Assembly (NCBI RefSeq): GCF_003355475.1
Contig: NZ_CP031356.1
Location: 806,001 to 870,000 of the forward strand
Source: Brachybacterium saurashtrense
Lineage (GTDB): Bacteria > Actinomycetota > Actinomycetes > Actinomycetales > Dermabacteraceae
Reading direction: 5' to 3'
Length of the DNA stretch: 64,000 nucleotides
In this document: in pieces, positions 48,808 to 56,995 of the stretch
Layout of the letters: each line of letters begins with the position of its first letter
Position numbering within the stretch: the first letter of the stretch is position 1
Made by a program: the position numbers and the translations under genes
The notes under the pieces: model-generated
The model's input: only the letters and a program-made list of their open reading frames with translations
Told to the model about the DNA's origin: nothing
Database searches by the model: none

Positions 48808-49575
48808 ATGAACACCACCCCGACGATCGACGTCCCCGTCCAGGTCCTCAGCGGACCGACCGTGCTCATCGAGTACGCCGGCCTGCGGATCCTGACCGAC
48901 CCGACCTTCGACGAGCCGGGCGAGTACCCGGTGATGCCGGGCTACGCGATGACCAAGACCAGCGGCTCCCCGCTCGGCACGGACGAGGTCGGCCGGATCG
49001 ACGCCGTCCTGCTCTCCCACGACGAGCACGACGACAACCTCGACCGCTCCGGGCGCGCGTTCCTGCCCCGCGTGCCGGTCGTGTTCACCACCATCAGCGG
49101 CGCCGGCCGCCTCGGGGGCAACGCGAAGGGCCTGGCGTTCTGGGACGAGGCCACCCTCACCGCGCCCGACGGCACCGTCGTGACCGTCACCGGTCTCCCG
49201 GCGCGCCACGGCCCGGAAGGCAGTGAACCGGTCTCCGGCGACGTGGTCGGCTTCCTGCTGACCGCGCCGGGACACCCCAGCGTGTACGTCAGCGGGGACA
49301 ACGCGTCGCTGGACTACGTCCAGCAGATCGCGGACCGGTGCGCCCCGATCGACACGGCGATCCTGTTCATCGGCGGGGTACGTCACAAGCCGATGCTCGA
49401 CGCCCAGCTCGTGACGATCGACAACACCCAGGCCACCTGGATCGCCCGCGCCCTCCAGGCCCGCCGGGTCATCCCGGCGCACTTCGAAGGCTGGGCCCAC
49501 TTCCAGGGCACCCGCGAGGACCTCACCCGCACCTTCGAAGAAGCAGGCCTCGCCGACCGCCTCACCTACGCCTGA
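48808..49575 (+). CDS. MBL-fold metal-dependent hydrolase, UlaG-like
   Basis: A 255-aa protein of the UlaG/lactamase_B_2 type. The metal motif is SHDEHDDN near residue 71, with ARHGPEG, YVSGDNASLD and the C-terminal PAHFEGWAHF supplying further ligands. AGGAGGAG lies 7 nt before the ATG. The role is unknown; divergence from marR-uvrA-like suggests a joint detoxification module. Confidence 0.84.
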   Translation: MNTTPTIDVPVQVLSGPTVLIEYAGLRILTDPTFDEPGEYPVMPGYAMTKTSGSPLGTDEVGRIDAVLLSHDEHDDNLDRSGRAFLPRVPVVFTTISGAGRLGGNAKGLAFWDEATLTAPDGTVVTVTGLPARHGPEGSEPVSGDVVGFLLTAPGHPSVYVSGDNASLDYVQQIADRCAPIDTAILFIGGVRHKPMLDAQLVTIDNTQATWIARALQARRVIPAHFEGWAHFQGTREDLTRTFEEAGLADRLTYA

Positions 49576-49701
49576 CCAGCTGGAGGCCCGAAAGGACCGC
49601 GCGACGGCCGGAGGCGGAACCGACCGCTTCCGATCGCCGCTGGCGGTGAATGTGTCCGCCACCTCGGGCCTCTCCTCTGCTTCGTCGAAAAGGGACCTCA
49701 C

Positions 49702-50565
49702 ATGCTCGCCTACGCCATCACCGGAGCCAGCGGACAGTTCGCGCCGCTGGTCATCGACCACCTCCTCGCCCGCGGTGTCCCACCCGAACGCGTCGTCGCG
49801 CTCGCCCGCACCTCCGAGCGGGCGACCGTCCCCGACGGCATCGCAGTGCGGCAGGCCGACTACGACCGGCCGGAGACCCTCGCCGCCGCACTGCAGGACG
49901 TGGACCGGCTGCTCCTGGTCTCGGGCAGCGAGATCGGCAGGCGCATCCCGCAGCACACCGCCGTCGTCGACGCAGCGCGCGAACAGGGGATCGCGCATCT
50001 GTTCTACCTCTCGCTGCTGCGGGCAGACACCACGCCGCTGGTGATCGCACCCGAGCACAAGGCCACCGAGTCCGTGATCACCGAGTCCGGCCTGCCAGCG
50101 ACGTTCCTGCGCAACGGCTGGTACACCGAGAACCTGACGTCCGCGGCACCCGGCTACCTTGCCGCTGGCATCATCCACCACGCCGCGGGGGAGGGGCGCA
50201 TCGCTGCCGCGACCCGGAACGACCTGGCCGAGGCGGCAGCCGCCGCAATGCTCACAGACCAGCCGGAGAGCGTCTACGAGCTCGCCGGCTCCGCGTTCAC
50301 CTACGCGGGTCTCGCCGCCGCGATCACGGACGTCACCGGCACCCGGGTCACCGCATAGGCACACGCGTCCGACGACCTGGTCGCGGTGCTGACGGCGGCA
50401 GGGATGCCGGAGGAGATTGCCGGGTTCCTCGCCGCGGTCGATGCCGGGATCGCAGCCGGAGCGCTGGACGGCGAGCCGGGCGTGCTCGAGAGCCTGATCG
50501 GCCGGCCCGCGACACCGCTCGTCGACGTGCTCCGCGCCGATCCTCAGGTCACCGCCGGGCACTGA
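49702..50565 (+). pseudogene. NmrA-type NAD(P)H reductase with an in-frame amber codon
   Basis: A second Qor2/NmrA-like gene. Residues 1-218 have AYAITGASGQFAPLVIDHLLARG, the TFLRNGWYTENL segment and the start of the C-terminal domain. A TAG at 50356-50358 stops translation. The same frame continues for 68 codons (DDLVAVLTAAGMPEEIAGFLAAVDAGI, IGRPATPLVDVLR) to a TGA at 50563-50565, and this extension is the expected family C-terminus. A full-length protein would be about 287 aa. A 218-residue product might fold but would lack the cap. Confidence 0.85.
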
Positions 50566-50573
50566 GGGTGGAC

Positions 50574-51146
50574 ATGTATCGGATGTTCGTCCGCCCGGAG
50601 GGTCCGGCCGGGCACGCCGGAGCGGAGTTGATGGCCCGAACCGGCGTGGCCATGGCCGACGAGGCCGTCGCGACGCTGGATCCCGCCTCCGACGGGCAGG
50701 TCCTGGAGATCGGCTTCGGACCAGGCCTCGCACTGCAGCGTCTGGCCGCCGTGGTCAGTGCCGGACACGTCACCGGCGTGGACCCCTCCACGGTGATGCA
50801 CCGGCACGCCCGGGAGCGGAACCGGGCCGCGATCGAGGCAGGCCGGATGACGCTCGTGCACGGGACGGCAGCGCAGCTTCCGGTCCGCGCGGAATCGGTG
50901 GACGCAGTCCTGGCGATCGACAACCTGCACTTCTGGCCCGATATCTCTCACGGGCTGGGAGAGGTTGTCCGTGTGCTGCGCCCAGGCGGCCGGTTCGTGT
51001 GCGCGTTCACGCCGCCCTCGGGCGGCCCACCGCACCGGCTGGGACGCATGGCAGGAGAAGCGGGTCTCATCGTCGTGTCGGAGAAACACGCCTACAGCGG
51101 ATACCTCCTCACGGCTACCGCGCCCTCGCCACGGCTTGCCGGGTGA
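50574..51146 (+). CDS. Class I SAM-dependent methyltransferase
   Basis: A 190-aa methyltransferase_11-type protein: the SAM motif I VLEIGFGPGLALQRLAA, motif II GVDPSTVM, and AIDNLHFWPDISHGLGEVVRVLRPGGRFV. Small methyltransferases of this type act on small molecules or drugs; the substrate is unknown. GTG at 50568 is an alternative start. It is 8 nt after the end of the disrupted reductase frame, so the two form an operon. Confidence 0.83.
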   Translation: MYRMFVRPEGPAGHAGAELMARTGVAMADEAVATLDPASDGQVLEIGFGPGLALQRLAAVVSAGHVTGVDPSTVMHRHARERNRAAIEAGRMTLVHGTAAQLPVRAESVDAVLAIDNLHFWPDISHGLGEVVRVLRPGGRFVCAFTPPSGGPPHRLGRMAGEAGLIVVSEKHAYSGYLLTATAPSPRLAG

Positions 51147-51207
51147 TGTCCGGATCCGAGGGGATCACGTCATTGCCGACATGACGTCGCGCGGCGAGGC
51201 TGGAGAT

Positions 51208-52209
51208 ATGCAGCGGGAGCGTCTGGTCGTCATCGTCGTCTATGACGGTGTGCAGATGCTCGATGTCGTCGGTCCGGCGGAGGTCTTTGCGACCGCAGCC
51301 CGGCACCTCGTGGACGGTGGTGGCTACCGCGTAAGGATCGTCTCCGGCGACGGGCAGTCGGTGCGGTCGGACTCCGGTCTGCGACTCGACGTCGATGGGC
51401 CCCTTGCCGAGCAGGTCGATCCCGTGGACACCGTGCTGGTCGCAGGAGGTCGGGGGTGTCACGTCGCAGCGGAATCCGCCGAGCTGCTCGCCGCGCTCGA
51501 CGATGTCGGGCGGTGTGCGCGGCGTCGCGGGTCGGTGTGCACTGGTGCCTTCGTCATCGCCGCCGCCGGGTGGCTCACCGGACGGGCCGCGACGACGCAT
51601 TGGATGGCCGGCGGGCGACTCGCCCGGGAACACCCCGACGTCCGCGTCAGCCCGGACCGGATCTTCATCCAGGATGGGGACGTGTTCACCTCGGGCGGGG
51701 CGAGCGCCGGTATGGACCTCGCCCTCGCCCTCGTCGAAGCCGACCACGACGCGGCCCTCGCCCGCGGGGTCGCCCGCGAGCTGGTGCTCTTCCTGCAGCG
51801 TCCCGGCAGCCAGTCGCAGTTCTCCGCACGCATGGAGCACGCAATCCCCGCCAAGTCGCCGCTGCGCACCGTCATCGATGAGGTCGTCGCGGACCCTGCC
51901 GCCGATCATCGACTTTCGGTCATGGCTGAGCGGGCACGGATCTCCGAGCGGCACCTCGGACGTCTCTTCGCCGAGCAAATGCACACCACTCCGGGCAGGT
52001 TTGTCGAGCGCGTCCGTGTCGATTTCGCCTGTGGACACTTGGAGCAGACCGACCTGGGCCACGCGGCGATCGCCGCGCGCAGCGGCTTCGGCAACGAGGA
52101 GACCATGCGCCGGGCCTTCGCCCGCGTCCTCGATCTCTCCCCAGCGGAGTACCGCCGCCGCTTCCAGACCACCCGCCGGATCCCGGCACAACATCAGGAG
52201 AAGAGATAG
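51208..52209 (+). CDS. GlxA-type AraC regulator with DJ-1/PfpI domain (1)
   Basis: A 333-aa regulator. Residues 6-170 form a DJ-1/PfpI-like sensor (VVIVVYDGVQMLDVVGPAEVF, with the nucleophile-elbow Cys C111 in SVCTGAFVIAAAGWLTGRAATTHW). Residues 225-325 form an AraC double HTH (LSVMAERARISERHLGRLFAEQM, ARSGFGNEETMRRAFARVLDLSPAEYRRRF). An in-frame ATG at 51181 is possible, but GAGG before 51208 is better. It abuts the DJ-1 gene downstream, its likely target. Confidence 0.88.
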   Translation: MQRERLVVIVVYDGVQMLDVVGPAEVFATAARHLVDGGGYRVRIVSGDGQSVRSDSGLRLDVDGPLAEQVDPVDTVLVAGGRGCHVAAESAELLAALDDVGRCARRRGSVCTGAFVIAAAGWLTGRAATTHWMAGGRLAREHPDVRVSPDRIFIQDGDVFTSGGASAGMDLALALVEADHDAALARGVARELVLFLQRPGSQSQFSARMEHAIPAKSPLRTVIDEVVADPAADHRLSVMAERARISERHLGRLFAEQMHTTPGRFVERVRVDFACGHLEQTDLGHAAIAARSGFGNEETMRRAFARVLDLSPAEYRRRFQTTRRIPAQHQEKR

Positions 52210-52884
52210 ATGCAGATCGCACTCGTGCTCTACCCGGGCTTCACCGCCCTGGACGTCATCGGCCCCTACGAGGTATTCAACCTCATGCCCGACACGGAGA
52301 TGGTGTTCGTCAGCAACACCGCCGGACCCGTGGTCGCCGACAGCGGCGTCCTCTCGGTGATCGCCACGCACTCCTTCGCCGACGTGCCTGACCCGGACCT
52401 CGTGCTCGTCCCGGGCGGCTCGACCGGCACCGGTCCCGCGATGGAGGACCCGGAACTCACCGGCTGGCTCCGGCAGGTCAACGAGACGACCAGCTGGACC
52501 ACCTCCGTGTGCGGGGGAGCGATGGTCCTCGGCGCCGCAGGCATCCTCGACGGACGACCCGCGACCACCCACTGGACCGCGCAGGACATGCTGAAGAACT
52601 TCGGCGCCCAGTCCCGCCCGCACGACCGGATCGTGCGTGACGGGAAGATCGCGACCGCAGCCGGGGTCTCCTCCGGAATCGACTTCGCGCTCTGGCTCGC
52701 CGGAGAGCTCCATGGTCGGGAGACCGCGGAGATGATCCAGCTCGCCATCGAATACGACCCCCAGCCGCCGTTCGACGCCGGCCACCCCAGCAAGGTCTCC
52801 GAGGACCTGCGCCAGCGCACCCTGACCGCTATGGTCCCCGACTCGGCACCCCGACTCGAGGGCACCGGCACCGCAGCGGGGTGA
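52210..52884 (+). CDS. DJ-1/PfpI family protein, isonitrile hydratase-like
   Basis: A 224-aa DJ-1/PfpI protein starting at the base after the regulator's stop codon. It has IALVLYPGFTALDVIGPYEVF, LVPGGSTGTGP, the nucleophile C101 in SVCGGAMVLGAAG and ATTHWTAQDML. Such proteins include isonitrile hydratase (InhA) and glyoxalase III-like enzymes. It shares the fold of the sensor domain of the neighbouring regulators. Exact substrate unknown. Confidence 0.85.
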   Translation: MQIALVLYPGFTALDVIGPYEVFNLMPDTEMVFVSNTAGPVVADSGVLSVIATHSFADVPDPDLVLVPGGSTGTGPAMEDPELTGWLRQVNETTSWTTSVCGGAMVLGAAGILDGRPATTHWTAQDMLKNFGAQSRPHDRIVRDGKIATAAGVSSGIDFALWLAGELHGRETAEMIQLAIEYDPQPPFDAGHPSKVSEDLRQRTLTAMVPDSAPRLEGTGTAAG

Positions 52885-52989
52885 GGCGACGGCGGGCCGA
52901 TCCTGATCACCTCACCAGGACCGGCCCGCCGAGCCCCCGATGCCGGGTTCGCCGACGCAGATGTCGAAGCGCCGCCCGTGCGACGAGAG

Positions 52990-53640
52990 TCAGGCGTGCG
53001 TGGGGGCGTCGCCGTAGGTCTCGCGACCCTGCACGGCGGAAGAGCCGAGGTCGCTCTTGGGCAGGGCGGCTGACGTGCCCAGCGCTTTCGTCCAGGCTTC
53101 GGTGGTGGCGACGGCGGCGAAGTTGGAGTGCAGCAGCGCCATCAGCGTCTCGTGGACCTGCTGCCCCGAGGCGCTGCCGGCCTCGTTCGCGAGGTGGATC
53201 GCACCGGTCGCGTCGGAGAGCACCTCGACCGCGATGCCGAGCGGTTCGGCGGCGGCCGCGGAGCCGATGACGCAGTTATTGGTCATGTAACCCACCAGCG
53301 TGACGGTGTCGACCTCCTTCTCACGCAGCCACTCCACGAGGGAGTCGTCGGCGAAGACGCTGGCGACGTTCTTCACCGAGCGCTTCCACTCCGGGCGGAC
53401 CCGCTCGGCGATCTGCGGGTGCAGCTGCCAGCCCTCGGACCCCTGAGCGAAGACGGGGGCACCCTCGGGGAACTTGTGCTGGACCACGGCGACGGGTAGG
53501 CCCTGCGAGGCGGCGGTGTCGATCACCTCGGTGATGCGGGCGAGGGAGTCCTCGCGCGGGGGGAACTGCACGGGCAGCAACCCGGTGAAGTACTCGTTCT
53601 GGACGTCGATCACGATCACGGCGCGACGCGGTGCGGACAT
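52990..53640 (-). CDS. Isochorismatase-like cysteine hydrolase
   Basis: A 216-aa cysteine hydrolase: the catalytic Asp D12 in VIVIDVQNEYF, a Lys near K90 and Cys C123 in MTNNCVIGSAAAAE form the usual triad. Family members hydrolyse nicotinamide, isochorismate, carbamoyl or similar bonds. GAGGAG precedes the ATG. It is divergent from the second GlxA-type regulator, which probably controls it. Confidence 0.88.
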   Translation of the reverse strand: MSAPRRAVIVIDVQNEYFTGLLPVQFPPREDSLARITEVIDTAASQGLPVAVVQHKFPEGAPVFAQGSEGWQLHPQIAERVRPEWKRSVKNVASVFADDSLVEWLREKEVDTVTLVGYMTNNCVIGSAAAAEPLGIAVEVLSDATGAIHLANEAGSASGQQVHETLMALLHSNFAAVATTEAWTKALGTSAALPKSDLGSSAVQGRETYGDAPTHA

Positions 53641-53746
53641 GGTGTACTCCTCAGTCGGTGAGCGGGGCGACGGCGCGAATCGGCCGTCTCTACCATCGTC
53701 GCCACGACGCGTCCGACACGGTGAGTGGCGGAAGCGACCATCTTCG

Positions 53747-54736
53747 ATGAGAATCAGACACGTGAAGATCGCGGTCCACGCCTTCGCCGGCATCTCCCTG
53801 TTCCACCTCGCCGCCCCGCTGCTGGTGTTCGGCGAGGTCGCACGCCAGGGCTTGGGGGAGGGGTGGGAACCGGTCGTGTGGAGCGAAAGCGGGGCGGCGA
53901 TACGGACCGCTGAGGGGCAACGGATCGAGGTGCCCGCCGGGCCAGAAGCGGTCCGAGATGTGGAGATCGCGGTGTTCCCCTCCTGGCACGCCGACCTCTC
54001 GGCACCGGGCGACGAGCTGCTGGAGGTGGTGCGGGATGCGCACGAGCGCGGTGCGATGGTCGTGGGCCTGTGCCTGGGGGCGTTCCCCGTCGTCGCGAGC
54101 GGCGTGCTCGGCGAGCGCGCTGCCGTGACACACTGGGCCGCCGCCGACGCCTTGGCGGCGCGCCATCCGGGCGTGCCCGTGGATGCCTCGGCGCTGTACA
54201 TCGACCACGGTGACGTCCTCACCTCGGCCGGCACCGCCTCGGGGCTGGACGCCTGTCTGCACATCGTCCGCGATCGGCTCGGAGCCGCTGCCGCTACGCA
54301 GATCGCCCGGCACATCGTCATCGCGCCCCACCGGGAGGGCGGGCAGGCGCAATACATCCGCCAGCCGCTCCCTCCCGTCCCGGAGGAGGATGCCCTGTCG
54401 GCGACGAGCCGGTGGGCCCTCGAGCACCTCGACCGCCCGCTGGGGGTCGACGACCTCGCCGCCCACGCACGCATGAGCCCGCGCCATTTCGCGCGCCGCT
54501 TCCACGCGGCCACCGGCGCCACGCCGGCCGCGTGGCTGCGGGCGCGCAGGCTCGATGCCGCCAGGACGCTGCTCGAGCAGAGCGAGCTGAGCATCGCCGA
54601 GGTCGCCCGAGCGGTCGGCTTCGCCAGCCCCGTCACCTTCCGGCAGCGCTTCACCGCCGCCTACGCCACCACACCGACCTCTTACAGGAAGCGCTTCGCG
54701 CAGGGCGCCGGCGGGACCCAGGCGGGCGTGATCTGA
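53747..54736 (+). CDS. GlxA-type AraC regulator with DJ-1/PfpI domain (2)
   Basis: A 329-aa regulator related to the one at 51208. The sensor domain has HVKIAVHAFAGISLFHLAAPLLVFGEV and the Cys in VVGLCLGAFPVVASG; the AraC domain has VDDLAAHARMSPRHFARRFHAATG and IAEVARAVGFASPVTFRQRFTAAYATTPTSYRKRF. The ATG at 53747 and GTG at 53762 are both possible starts; no good ribosome-binding site is seen. It is divergent from the cysteine hydrolase. Confidence 0.86.
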   Translation: MRIRHVKIAVHAFAGISLFHLAAPLLVFGEVARQGLGEGWEPVVWSESGAAIRTAEGQRIEVPAGPEAVRDVEIAVFPSWHADLSAPGDELLEVVRDAHERGAMVVGLCLGAFPVVASGVLGERAAVTHWAAADALAARHPGVPVDASALYIDHGDVLTSAGTASGLDACLHIVRDRLGAAAATQIARHIVIAPHREGGQAQYIRQPLPPVPEEDALSATSRWALEHLDRPLGVDDLAAHARMSPRHFARRFHAATGATPAAWLRARRLDAARTLLEQSELSIAEVARAVGFASPVTFRQRFTAAYATTPTSYRKRFAQGAGGTQAGVI

Positions 54737-54749
54737 GGCGTACAGTCGC

Positions 54750-55343
54750 TCACGCCCGCCCGTGCTGCCCGCCCTTGCTACGTGCATACGACCGGGCGGC
54801 GCGCACCCGGTCGCCGCACCGTGTGCTGCACCACTGTCGCCGTCCGTGCGTGCGCAAGTAGAAGCGGTCGCAGGGGGCGGCGCCACACAGAGCGAGCCGG
54901 CCGGCCTCTGGGCCCGTGAGCAGGTCCGCCGCGTCCTCGGCGATCTGCGCCATGGCATGCTCGACCAGTTGCGTGAGCGGGTGGATCGGCACACGGTGAA
55001 GGCCGCGATCCACCGTGTGATGCAGCATGCGGGCGCTGGGGGCCGCGACCAGGGCGCTGTTGATGTTCTCGAGGGCTTCTCGCGGGGGAACCTCCCCGGC
55101 GACCTGTGCGTGCATGACGGCGCGAAGATCCTCGCGCAGCCCGGCAAGCCGACTCTGGCAGTACGCCAGCAATGCCGTCGTCTCCGGGGCCAGATCCTGG
55201 TCGATGAGCCATTGCGTGGCCGCTTCGGGGCTGTCGAGCTCGTCCACCCGTTCGCCGGAGCCGAGCGTGACGACCGTGTCCGCGAGGGCCAGGCTCATGT
55301 GATCGGAGGTCCCCGGCGCGGGGGGAAGAGGCGCGGCAGTCAT
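54750..55343 (-). CDS. ABATE/CGNR zinc-finger protein
   Basis: A 197-aa protein with an N-terminal ABATE-type helical domain and a C-terminal CGNR zinc ribbon: CGAAPCDRFYLRTHGRRQWCSTRCGDRVRAA. CGNR proteins are putative stress-responsive regulators, often beside oxidoreductases. It is divergent from an LLM flavoenzyme and probably autoregulates with it through the inverted repeat at 55392. Its stop lies 13 nt after the convergent regulator's. Confidence 0.88.
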   Translation of the reverse strand: MTAAPLPPAPGTSDHMSLALADTVVTLGSGERVDELDSPEAATQWLIDQDLAPETTALLAYCQSRLAGLREDLRAVMHAQVAGEVPPREALENINSALVAAPSARMLHHTVDRGLHRVPIHPLTQLVEHAMAQIAEDAADLLTGPEAGRLALCGAAPCDRFYLRTHGRRQWCSTRCGDRVRAARSYARSKGGQHGRA

Positions 55344-55391
55344 GGCCTCATGTTATCAATCGGGAGTTTCCGTGAGGATCTGCTACCGTCG

Positions 55392-55425
55392 ATCTCACGC
55401 ATAATCGTTCAAGTACACGTGAGAT
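55392..55425. promoter_or_regulatory. Inverted repeat between CGNR and LLM genes
   Basis: ATCTCACG (55392-55399) and CGTGAGAT (55418-55425) are perfect inverted repeats 18 bp apart, 16 bp before the LLM start. This is a likely operator for the divergent regulator. Confidence 0.55.
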
Positions 55426-55440
55426 ACGAGGTTGGCCTCC

Positions 55441-56508
55441 ATGACTGCCCATACCGCTTTCGGATCCGCTCCTTTCGCCCTGTCTGTCCTCGACAACGCG
55501 TTCACGGGCGTCGGTCAGACCGCCCATGACGCGCTGCAGGAGGTCGTCACGCTCGCGCAGCGGGCCGAACGCCGCGGCTACCGGCGATTCTGGATGTCCG
55601 AGCACCACGCCATGCCGGCTGCATCGACGTCTGCCCCGCAGATGATGCTCGCCGCCCTCACCCGCGAAACCGAGCGGATCCGCCTCGGTGCCGGGGGAGT
55701 GATGCTCCCCAACCACGCGCCGCTGCTCATCGCCGAGCAGTTCGGCATGCTCGAGGCTCTGGCACCGGGTCGGATCGATCTCGGCCTCGGCCGGGCACCC
55801 GGCACGGACGCCGCGACCGCCGCGGCGCTGCGCCGGCATCACGCGGCCAACGATGAGTTCCCGCAGCAGGTCGACGAGCTCATCGGGTTCCTCTCCGACG
55901 ACTTCCCGGACGGGCACCCCTACCGACATGTTCACGCGGTCCCCGGTCCATGGCAGGCTGCGCAGAACCGTGTTCCATTCCCGTCTGTCGGGCCCGACCT
56001 GTGGATCCTCGGCTCATCCCCGCACTCCGCGCAGCTCGCGGCGCGGCTCGGGCGCCCGTACGCCTTCGCCCTCCAGTTCGGTGATGCGGACATCACCACA
56101 GCCCTCCGCCTGTATCGGGAGAACTTCCGGCCCTCGGTGGCACTCGCGGAGCCCTATGTGCTGGTCAGCGTGAGTGCCGCGGCGCATGACGACGCCGAGG
56201 AGGCGCGTCGACAGGCGACCTCGTCTGCCATGGCGATGTTGCGCATGTTCACCCGGCAGCCTTTCGCGCTTCTGCCTCCCGAGGAGGTCGCGCAGTACTC
56301 GCCGACACCGCAGGAACGGCAGGTGCTCGAGGCGTACACCAACAACGTTCTTCACGGCACAGGAGTGGAGGTGGGAGCGGCGCTGGAACGTCTGCACGCC
56401 GCGACGGCCGCCGATGAACTGATGCTCGTGGTCACAGGCCACTCCCGCGAGATCCAGGCTCGCACCGTCGACCTCGTCGCCGACCATTTCGCTGCCGGCT
56501 CGGAATGA
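55441..56508 (+). CDS. LLM-class flavin-dependent oxidoreductase
   Basis: A 355-aa luciferase-like monooxygenase: SVLDNAFTGVGQTAHDALQEVVTLAQRAERRGYRRFWMSEHH and RIRLGAGGVMLPNHAPLLIAEQFGMLEALAPGRIDLGLGRAPGTD are the family's MsnO8-type core. It would use FMNH2 or F420H2 and oxygen on an unknown substrate. ATG at 55441 chosen; a TTG 9 nt upstream is in frame. Confidence 0.9.
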   Translation: MTAHTAFGSAPFALSVLDNAFTGVGQTAHDALQEVVTLAQRAERRGYRRFWMSEHHAMPAASTSAPQMMLAALTRETERIRLGAGGVMLPNHAPLLIAEQFGMLEALAPGRIDLGLGRAPGTDAATAAALRRHHAANDEFPQQVDELIGFLSDDFPDGHPYRHVHAVPGPWQAAQNRVPFPSVGPDLWILGSSPHSAQLAARLGRPYAFALQFGDADITTALRLYRENFRPSVALAEPYVLVSVSAAAHDDAEEARRQATSSAMAMLRMFTRQPFALLPPEEVAQYSPTPQERQVLEAYTNNVLHGTGVEVGAALERLHAATAADELMLVVTGHSREIQARTVDLVADHFAAGSE

Positions 56509-56590
56509 CCGGCGCCGTCGTCCTGTGCTGCCCTTCGCGCGCGCGGGCAACTGCTGCCTCTGTCGCCGAGTCGGGCGCCACAGCCCACAG

Positions 56591-56611
56591 ATACCCCCGG
56601 GGGTATATGAT
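56591..56611 (+). promoter_or_regulatory. CsoR/CstR-type operator and leaderless promoter of persulfide operon
   Basis: ATACCCCCGGGGGTAT (56591-56606) is a perfect 16-bp palindrome of the kind bound by CsoR/CstR repressors. It abuts the -10 element TATGAT (56606-56611). The expected transcription start, 7 nt later, is the A of the trx ATG at 56618, so the message is probably leaderless. The repressor is encoded three genes downstream. Confidence 0.78.
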
Positions 56612-56617
56612 AAAGGC

Positions 56618-56995
56618 ATGACGACACGACAGATCACGAAGGACACCCTGGAGGAGACGATCGCGGGGGAGGGGGTCGTGCTGCTGGACTTCTGGGCGGC
56701 ATGGTGCGGCCCGTGCCGCATGTTCGCCCCCGTGTTCGAGAAGGCCTCCGAGCAGCATCCCGACATCGTGTTCGGGAAAATCGACACCGAGGCGGAGCAG
56801 GAGCTCGCCGCGATGTTCCAGATCACCTCGATCCCCACCCTCGCGGCGTTCCGGGACGGCATCATGGTGTTCTCGCAGCCCGGCGCCCTGCCCGCCAGCG
56901 GCCTGGACCAGCTGATCGATGCAGTCCGGGGCCTGGACATGGACGAGGTGCGTACCAAGCTCGCCGAGCAGACTCCGAGCGAGACCGCGCGATGA
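56618..56995 (+). CDS. Thioredoxin
   Basis: A 125-aa thioredoxin fold with the active site W29-C-G-P-C33 and the cis-Pro segment ITSIPTLAAF. It differs from housekeeping thioredoxin in a C-terminal extension (LDMDEVRTKLAEQTPSETAR). In this operon it probably reduces protein or low-molecular-weight persulfides. ATGA overlap with the next gene. Confidence 0.92.
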   Translation: MTTRQITKDTLEETIAGEGVVLLDFWAAWCGPCRMFAPVFEKASEQHPDIVFGKIDTEAEQELAAMFQITSIPTLAAFRDGIMVFSQPGALPASGLDQLIDAVRGLDMDEVRTKLAEQTPSETAR

